This document shows, one piece after another, positions 56,449 through 64,000 of a DNA stretch of 64,000 bases (position 1 is the stretch's first letter; every line of letters begins with the position of its first letter). The notes beneath the pieces are model-generated. The model had not been told where the DNA came from and did no database searches. It saw only the letters and a list, made by a program, of their open reading frames with translations. Origin of the DNA: Silurus meridionalis (taxonomy: Eukaryota > Chordata > Actinopteri > Siluriformes > Siluridae); NCBI RefSeq assembly GCF_014805685.1, contig NC_060907.1, positions 2,575,197 through 2,639,196 on the forward strand. The letters run 5' to 3'. The translations under genes were made by a program, and so were the position numbers.

Positions 56449-56899
56449 CGTTTTTCCAATCTTCTATTGTCCAATTTTGGTGAGCCTGTGCGAACTGTAG
56501 CCTCAGTTTCCTGTTCTTAGCTGTCAGGAGTGGCACCCAGTGTGGTCTTCTGCTGCTGTAGCCCATCCGCCTCAAGGTTTGACGTGTTATGCATTCAGAG
56601 ATGCTCTTCTGCATACCTCGGTTGTAACGAGTGGTTATTTGAGTTACTGTTGCTTTTCTATCAGCTCGAACCAGTCTGGCCATTTTCCTCTGACCCCTGG
56701 CATCAACAAGGCATTTGCGCCCACAGAACTGCTGCTCACTGAATATTTTCTCTTTTTCGGACCATTCTCTGTAAACCCTAGAGATGGTTGTGTGTGAAAA
56801 TCTCAGTAGATCAGCAGTTTCTGAAATACTCAAACCAGCCCGTCTGGCACCAACAACCATGCCACGTTCAAAGTCACTTAAATCACCTTTCTTCCCCAT
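56414..56899 (-). pseudogene. Transposase N-terminal part (DNA-binding plus first Asp)
   Basis: Begins MGKKGDLSDFERGMVVGARR. Two helix-turn-helix modules (SISETADLLRFSHTTISRVY; KSISECITRQTLRRMGY) and the first catalytic Asp in [10 protein letters not shown]. Confidence 0.82.
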
Positions 56900-57059
56900 T
56901 CTGACGCTCGGTTTGAACTGCAGCAGATCGTCTTGACCATGTCTACATGCCTAAATGCATTGAGTTGCTGCCATGTGATTGGCTAATTAGAAATTTGCGT
57001 TCACGAGCAGTTGTACAGGTGTACCTAATAAAGTGGCCAAGGAAAGTGGCCTGTATATA

Positions 57060-58609
57060 TACAGTGAGGAAAATAAGTATTTGAACACCCTGTTATTTTG
57101 CAAGTTCTTTCACTTAGAAATCATGTAAGGGTCTGAAATTGTCATCGTAGGTGCATGTCCACTGTGAGAGACATAATCTAAAAAAAAATCCAGAAATCAC
57201 AATACAGCTGCAAATAAGTATTTGAACAACTGTCTATCAGCTAGAATTCTGACCCTCAAAGACCTGTTAGTCTGCCTTTAAAATGTCCACCTCCACTACA
57301 TTTATTATCCTAAATTAGATGCACCTGTTTAAGGTCGTTAGCTGCATAAAGACACCTGTCCACCCCATACAATCAGTAAGAATCCAACTACTAACATGGC
57401 CAAGACCAAAGAGCTGTCCAAAGACACTAGAGACAAAATTGTACACCTCCACAAGGCTGGAAAGGGCTACAGGGAAATTGCCAAACAGCTTGGTGAAAAA
57501 ACTGTTGGAGCAATCATTAGAAAATGGAAGAAGCTAAACATGACTGTCAATCTCCCTCGGACTGGGGCTCCATGCAAGATCTCACCTCGTGGGGTCTCAA
57601 TGATCCTGAGGAAGGTGAGAAATCAGCCCAGAACTACACGGGAGGAGCTGGTCAATGACCTGAAAAGAGCTGGGACCACCGTTTCCAAGGTTACTGTTGG
57701 TAATACACTAAGACGTCATGGTTTGAAATCATGCATGGCACGGAAGGTTCCCCTGCTTAAACCAGCACATGTCCAGGCACGTCTTAAGTTTGCCAATGAC
57801 CATCTGGATGATCCAGAGGAGTCATGGGAGAAAGTCATGTGGTCAGATGAGACCAAAATAGAACTTTTGGGTAATAATTCCACTAAACGTGTTTGGAGGA
57901 AGAAGAATGATGAGTACTATCCCAAGAACACCATCCCTACTGTGAAGCATGGGGGTGGTAGCATCATGCTTTGGGGGTGTTCTTCTGCACATGGGACAGG
58001 GCGACTGCACTTTATTAAGGAGAGGATGACCGGGGCCATGTATTGCGAGATTTTGGGGAACAGTTAGAGCATTGAAGATGGGTCGAGGCTGGGTCTTCCA
58101 ACATGACAATGACCCGAAGCACACAGCCAGGATAACCAAGGAGTGGCTCTGTAAGAAGCATATCAAGGTTCTGGCGTGGCCTAGCCAGTCTCCAGACCTA
58201 AACCCAATAAAAAATCCTTGGAGGGAGCTCAAACTCCGTGTTTCTCAGTGACAGGCCAGAAACCTGACTGATCTATAGAAGATCTGTGTGGAGGAGTGGG
58301 CTAAAATCCCTCCTGCAGTGTGTGCAAACCTGGTGAAAAACTACAGGAAACATTTGACCTCTGTAATTGCAAACAAAGGCTACTGTACCAAATATTAACA
58401 TTGACTTTCTCAGGTGTTCAAATACTTATTTGCAGCTGTATCATACAAATAAATAGTTAAAAAATAATACATTGTGATTTCTGGATTTTTTTCACAGTCT
58501 CTCACAGTGGACATGCACCTACGATGACAATTTCAGACCCCTTCATGATTTCTAAGTGGGAGAACTTGCAAAATAGCAGGGTGTTCAAATACTTATTTTC
58601 CTCACTGTA
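57060..58609 (+). mobile_element. Tc1-like transposon (DD34E type), copy 2
   Basis: Same family and orientation as 47,745-49,298, with ends TACAGTGAGG / CTCACTGTA. It abuts the DD36E element, sharing a TA-rich joint. Confidence 0.9.
57396..58067 (+). pseudogene. Tc1 transposase, copy 2
   Basis: A 223-codon frame with HTH region, MWSDETK (first Asp) and [10 protein letters not shown] deletion of about 14 bp at 58,061 shifts the frame. Downstream remnants keep FQHDND (second Asp), but the catalytic Glu position in [11 protein letters not shown] is Lys. Confidence 0.87.
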
Positions 58610-59767
58610 TATGGGTTTATGAGATTTGAATTTTTTTTTACATTTTAAACAGCGTCACAACTTTTTTTAAATTGGGCTTGTATGAGTAAAATCAGTGAAA
58701 TTATCAGTGTCTTACCTGAGTTTGCCATCTCTTTTCACTACTGAACACTGTAAAGGAGGAACAGTTGCATTTCAGAGATTGGATCTAGTGATATGGTTGC
58801 TTTATAGTGACATTAATTACAAATTAACTCCCACATTAGACACTAGTGTCAGAGGATCAACTCAGCCAGGCGATTCATCAGATGGCAGATGAAAGTGCAG
58901 GTTTTATTTAAAGAGTAAAACAAGAACCTGAAACATAAACACAAGCAAACTGAGCAAAAACTCACATTTGCAAGGCAAAGACAAAAGTGTGACAAAAAAG
59001 CACACAATAAACTAGAACTTAATTAAGGGTTTTATTAACACAGAACAGGTCTGAGTGCTGAGTGATGTATAACAGGTCATGTGATGTGCAGTGGCACATC
59101 ACAACATACTTAACATACTTACTTATGGGTAACATAATTATTCTGATTTACAGCATGATCATATAATAACTACAGTTGATCCAGTAGTTTTTTCGGAACC
59201 AATCAAATGTGTTTCTCAACAACATGAAAACTGCTATTTTTTACCATACAGTGTGTGTCATTTGTGTTGATAAAATAGCTTAAATGATTATGTACAATGG
59301 TCAGATTATTTATTACAATCTAATTAGAGTTATATAGATGTTGTATATATTTTTATTTTTATTAATCCAAGTCAGACTCAAAACATATTGGAGTAAAAAA
59401 AAAGTTCTGTTATTACTGCGTATGAGCAAGTAAAATGTAAAGTAGTATACATTTATAAAGAATATATTTATATAATAGTGAGACGGTGTGTCAAATTTCA
59501 TTTCAGAAGCTTTGTATAAATGACAAAATGTTTTTTTTTTTCTCTATTTTTATCTCCAGGTTGTGTTGATCTCATTCCATTGGTTTTATGTCTTGTGTTT
59601 CGTCATCTTTTTTTTCTGGGTGTGTTTGGTAAATAAATATGTGCTGGTATCAGCCTTTGCCTTATTATATGATAATGTATAAAAATATATTTATTGAAAT
59701 TTCATTAAGAATTGTATTGAATTTGTATATATGTCTAAATTATTATTACTATTATTATTATTATTAC

Positions 59768-59818
<51 letters not shown>

Positions 59819-61056
59819 GGGTGTATCTCTCTTGTATGTCAGTAATTTAAATTGTGGAAAAGTATTTAGTTCACAAATGAGGTATAATGTATAAATGTTC
59901 ATTTGGAAATTGTGTTATAAAACTGTGTAATAGTGACACCTTCAGGAGAATTACATTCATTATTGGTTGAATTTGTCACATGATCTAGATAGCCATTTTA
60001 GTTTTCCGATCCACAAAGAAATGCACGCATGCTGAGAGCTATTCGATAATAAAAAGTGTTTGTTAAAAGGAATGCCTATATAAATATCTTTTGATGTCTC
60101 CTGTATTTCTGATTGGAAAGCACACACGGTATGTGATTTAATCGTTAGATTTAATCTGTTAATTTGTATTATACTTGTGTATTGATATTGGTTCAGTAGG
60201 AAACAACCGGTTGAACAGTGGTAAAAAGAGAAACGTTTTATGTATCTGAATGTTTATTTGTTTCAGTTTTTCATGGTGTCATGAAATTATGCGAAGAGAT
60301 TAATGTTCAAGTGGTGTTAAAATACAAAGCAGATAGCGATGGCTATGAAGATTTTAAACGTTACGGCATCAGTTGAAGCGTAATTCTTTTAATCAGAAGA
60401 AAACCTACAGAAGCCGTTACAATGGGGGTTGTTTATTTGGAGTCATTTGAATTTGTATGAGACAATAACGAGTTGAGCTCTGTACATAAAGGGTAGTCAT
60501 CTGACACTTAACCTAAAAACTAAAGCCTGAAAATCTGTTTTATTTCCTGGTTCTTTTCACACTTTGATCTGGAATAGAGGAAGAACCTGTCTGTGAAACA
60601 AGTAGTGGTGGACAATGTACTTCATTCCTGTACTGGAGTAAAAGTATTAATCCCCAGATTAAATATTTCCACAAGTGAAAGTAAATCCTTTATTATTTTT
60701 CTTTTAGAGCAAACATTTTTTAAGTTTTAGCTTTTTTACACGAGAAGTAAAAAATCACATGAGAACCATGCTATACACCACATTTCCTCCTTTAATGGGC
60801 ACAAGATATTTTTATTTGTGTGTGGAATCTCCAATCACTTACTTTTAAACACTAAGACCAACATTTAGAGACACCATTTATGAAGCAAATACATTTAAAA
60901 AGCAGATCTCAGCTATCGTGCTCACAGAGTTCGTGTGCTGATTCTTCAACAAATGTTCTAAAATGTTACTAAATATTGGACAAGAAATAACAATAAAATC
61001 TACTAGACTATCAGAATATCCCACATACAGTAAGAATAGACTTTGTATTTACTTAC
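58610..61056 (-). other. Probable GIMAP gene 3 intron, paralogous to gene 1 intron
   Basis: From about 59,125 onward it parallels 27,800-29,528, up to the exon-1 donor. No coding exon recognised. 58,610-59,100 holds nothing clear. Confidence 0.45.
59740..59818. repeat. (TTA)n microsatellite
   Basis: Short counterpart of the 500-bp array at 28,366-28,864. Confidence 0.9.
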
Positions 61057-61128
61057 TGAAGTGGACAAGAGAAAACAGCACTGTGGATGATCCAGAGTAA
61101 GAATTCTGTTCTGTGTTGAAGCTCTCAA
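61057..61128 (-). other. Putative non-coding exon 1, copy C
   Basis: Same sequence and donor (CTTCA then gtaagta) as 29,529-29,600. Likely serves GIMAP gene 3. Confidence 0.45.
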
Positions 61129-61131
61129 CAA

Positions 61132-61141
61132 GAAAGTGAAA
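61132..61141 (-). promoter_or_regulatory. ISRE-like element, copy C
   Basis: GAAAGTGAAA; its context matches copies A and B. Confidence 0.5.
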
Positions 61142-61484
61142 TTTAAAGAGAAAAACAGGTCTTATTATTCTGGTCTGTCCTGCCCTTCAGCTTACGTAAT
61201 GGAATATTCCATATCTGCTGTCAGAATCAGGTGCAAATATTAATACGTGATAGCTGGCGGAGAGTGTTGTCTCTGAGAAACGTTACCTGAGACACTTGGG
61301 ACGTAATACAATAATTTAGATATATTTACCTCAGTGATTGATAATTAATTAATTTATTGATATTATATATTTATATGGTCATTAATTTTCAGTGTCAGTG
61401 GGCAGGACAGAAGTAAGTTAAAAACCTACACTTGTTTGCTTTTTCTGTATCGTGTTTTAAATGTTGTTTGGACAAAAAGATCTC

Positions 61485-63530
61485 AAGATGGCCCCGGGGA
61501 GGTTGGCTGCTGTCACGGCTGCTCCGGCTACGTTTTCTATTTTTTTTTTTATTTTATACTTTTATTAATTTAGTTACAGTTCAATCTACACAAGATGGAC
61601 ATCATTAGATATAACAGGGACACTCTTATATCTATTGGTGTACAATGCACTCACCTTTCACCTTTTTTAAACTTGGACCCATGCTGGCCGAGCGAGATCC
61701 TGAGGGAGAACAAAGGACGCGACCCGTACGAAACAAGCCGGTGTCAGGAACAGGCTGAGGGCACGCGCACACTGCGCTCCCTTACCTAGTATCCTGTTAG
61801 CCAATGTCCAGTCACTAGAAAACAAGCTCGACGATCTCAGGGCAAGGGTCAAGTTCCAAAGAGACATTCGGGACTGCAACCTTCTCTGCTTCACTGAGAC
61901 ATGGCTGAACCCAGCGGTACCGGACCAGGCAATCCAAACGGGCCAGTTTTTCTCGGTTTACCGCATGGACAGAACACTGGAGTCGGGGAAGTCAAGAGAA
62001 GGGGGAGTGTGTCTGATAGTGAACAACCACTGGTGCGACAGTGCGAGCATCGTTCCTCTTTCACGCTCCTGCACACCAAATCTGGAACTACTGACCATCA
62101 AATGACCACCTTTCTATCTACCTCGAATTCAGATCGGTCATAGTCAGTGCCGTTTATATTTCACCTCAAGCGGACATAGACACTGCAGTATGAGATTTGC
62201 AAGAGACAATAACACTTCACCAAACACAGCATCGGGACGCTGCACTCATTGTGGTAGGAGATTTTAACAGTGACAACCTCAAGCGCGCACTACCGAACTT
62301 TCATCAGCACATCATCTGCCCCACCAGGGGAGAAAGGACACTGGACCACTGTTACACGCCATTCAAGAACAGCTACGAGGCACAATCATGTCCACCGTTT
62401 GGGAAATCGGACCATGCCGCCATCTTCCTCATGCCTGTTTACAAAAAAAGGCTGAAACAGGAAGCTCCGGTTCAGAGGAGCTCACGCGCTGGACTGACCA
62501 ATCGGTGGTCGCTCTGCAGGACGCTTTGGATGACACAGACTTGGACATGTTCAGGTGCAGCCCTGATGAAGTCAACATGTTTAAGGAAGCGGTTGTGGGA
62601 TTCATCGGGGAAACTAGCAGATGATACGGTGCAAAAAAACAGAATCAGAAAGTTTCACAACCAGAAACCATGGGTGGATAAAACCATCCGCGACGCTCTG
62701 AGATCCCCCTCCACTGCCTTCAACACGGGGCTCGCCACCGGGGACATGGACGAGTACAAGGTTGCATCTTACAGTGTTCGCAGAGCGGTGAAGGATGCAA
62801 AGCGGAGGAAACTAGAGTCACAGTTCCAACATGGTGGCTCTAGGAGCCTGTTGCAGGGACTAAGAACAATCACCGACTATAGAACACCATCTTCTAGAAT
62901 GGTGAATGTGGACGCTTCTCTAGCAGACGAGCTAAACACCTTTTATGCTCATTTCGAGGCTGCAGCTAACCACGCTAGCGGCGCTAGCGGCACAAACAGC
63001 ATGCACGCCGAGAGAGCCGGAGAGGTAAACACATTCAAAAACTCGGAGCATGACGCGAGGAGGGCATTCAAGCCGTTCTACTGAGGATGCCATTGCTCAT
63101 CTCCTCCACACTACGATGAGCCATCTGGACCAAAGAAATGGGAATTATACAAAGATGCTGTTTGTGGACTACAGTTCAGCATTTAACACCGTCATTCCCT
63201 CCACATTCACTTCTAAGTTGGAGGTCCTGGGACTCAGCCTGCCGCTGTGCCAATGGATCTCTAACTTCCTGACAGACAGACCACAAGCTGTACGGGTGGG
63301 CAAACACACCTCATCCATCCTCACCCTCAGCACTGGAGCTCCCCAGGGTTGTGTTTTGAGCCCCCTGCTGTACTCACTGTACACATATGACTGTGTGGCC
63401 ACTTCCAACTCCACAACCATCATCAAGTTTGCTGACAACACTGTTGTGGTAAGCCTGATCTTCAACAACGACGAGACGGCCTACCTACAGGAGGTTAAAA
63501 ACCTGGAGAGATGGTGCCAGGAGAACAACC
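61485..63530 (+). mobile_element. L2-type LINE, 5' and RT portions, damaged
   Basis: Begins in the GIMAP upstream duplicate at about 61,485 with a G+C-rich leader. Endonuclease pieces: 61,785-62,105 (SILLANVQSLENKLDDLRAR, CFTETWLN, ending at TGA 62,103) and 62,197-62,500 (VVGDFNSD, FGKSDHAAIF). Then RT (63,050-63,530: LFVDYSSAFNTVIP, TGAPQGCVLSPLLYSLYTYD, FADNTVVV). The catalytic FADD is changed to FADN, and frameshifts occur near 62,500. Confidence 0.82.
62197..63084 (+). pseudogene. L2 endonuclease C-terminal and linker region
   Basis: Starts with the end of the endonuclease domain (GDFN and SDH motifs), goes out of frame around 62,500, returns with IRKFHNQKPWVDKTIRDALR, then a linker (FYAHFEAAANH). 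Confidence 0.7.
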
Positions 63531-63916
63531 TGTATGAGAACAGTGTGACAGCAGTGAATTGTGCAGTAGGAACGACAGACTGGTTCAAGGTGGAGGTTGG
63601 ACTGCATCAAAGATCGTCTCTGAGCCCTTTCCTGTTTGCAGTGGTGATGGACAGGTTGACAGACGAGGTCAGACAGGAGTCTCCATGGACTATGATGTTT
63701 GCAGATGATATTGTGATTTGTGGTGAGAGTAGGGAGCAGGTGGAGAAGAGCCTGGAGAGGTGGAGGTACATGCTGGAGAGAAGGGGAATGAAAGTCAGTA
63801 GGAGTAAGACAGAGTACATGTGTGTGAATGAGAGGGAGGGCAGTGGAGGGGTGCAGTTGCAGGGAGAAGAGATGGAGAAGGTGGAGGAGTTCAGGTGCCT
63901 GGGGTCAACAGTGTAG
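63050..63916 (+). pseudogene. In-frame chimeric reverse-transcriptase frame (L2 then RTE)
   Basis: 288 codons. The first 160 or so are L2-type RT up to RWCQENNL; the rest is RTE-type RT (FKVEVGLHQRSSLSPFLFA, TMMFADDIVICGE, KVSRSKTEYMCVNE). The frame therefore contains two copies of the RT active-site region, FADN and FADD. Confidence 0.8.
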
Positions 63917-64000
63917 AGTAATGGAGAGTGTGTTAGAGAAGTGAAGAAAAGTGTGCAGGAAAGGTGGAGTGGGTGGAGAAGAGTGATAGCAGGAGTGATT
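63531..64000 (+). mobile_element. RTE-type LINE fragment, running off the window
   Basis: Begins at about YENSVTAVNCAVG inside RT and continues to the window end, with a TAG at 63,914 in the frame. Same LINE family type as the fragments at 49.4, 37.9 and 30.1 kb. Confidence 0.75.

Larger units (their letters stand above)
55848..57053 (-). mobile_element. Tc1/mariner transposon with DD36E-type spacing, nearly intact
   Basis: The left end CACTCACCGGCCACTTTATT follows TA; the right end is an inverted copy (aataaagtggcc) with a small rearrangement next to TA. It encodes a nearly complete transposase with one frameshift (see the two frames). Confidence 0.85.

Overview
This is animal nuclear DNA from a ray-finned (teleost) fish. 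Genes have GT..AG introns, the sequence is AT-rich and full of CA/TG microsatellites, and the repeats are typical of teleosts: several Tc1/mariner families, L2- and RTE-type LINEs, Ty3/gypsy LTR elements, hAT ends and a pogo relic. Some interspersed repeats look like ones I associate with catfish, but that is only an impression.

Layout. (1) 0-5.5 kb: a degenerate Tc1 element, a large CA-rich array, and two pieces of an unidentified minus-strand gene (a possible first exon at 5.4-5.1 kb and a well-formed internal exon at 1.83-1.94 kb). (2) 6.2-11.2 kb: a G-rich minisatellite, a Tc1-derived repeat carrying a zinc-finger-like frame, then a complete two-exon RASD/Rhes-family small GTPase gene with TATA box and poly(A) signal. 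(3) 11.2-25.5 kb: gene-poor, with microsatellites, LINE tails, hAT and Tc1 relics. (4) 25.5-61.5 kb: a head-to-tail array of minus-strand GIMAP (AIG1-type) GTPase genes, heavily invaded by transposons. Coding exons lie at 26.0-26.7 kb (intact), 46.5-47.4 kb (open) and 51.7-52.4 kb (broken by one TGA). Copies of the upstream module (ISRE-like site plus non-coding exon) lie at 29.5, 37.4 and 61.1 kb. Copies of the 3' flank lie at 36.8-37.4, 45.5-46.2 and 50.9-51.2 kb. At 37,430 a GIMAP 3' flank is joined directly to a GIMAP upstream module, so a whole gene body seems to be missing there. (5) 61.5-64 kb: an L2-type LINE whose reverse-transcriptase frame runs in phase into a second, RTE-type LINE.

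Two LTR retrotransposons (30,430-35,327 and 39,326-43,628, both minus strand) sit inside the GIMAP duplications. Each has an empty-site counterpart in the other duplicate, which makes their boundaries and target duplications unusually clear. All transposon coding regions seen are damaged; the least damaged is a Tc1/mariner element with DD36E-type spacing at 55.8-57.1 kb.

The functional core is the RASD-type GTPase and the GIMAP cluster. GIMAP proteins are membrane-associated GTPases of lymphocyte and antiviral biology, and the shared ISRE-like element fits interferon-linked control. The remaining sequence is mostly repeats.
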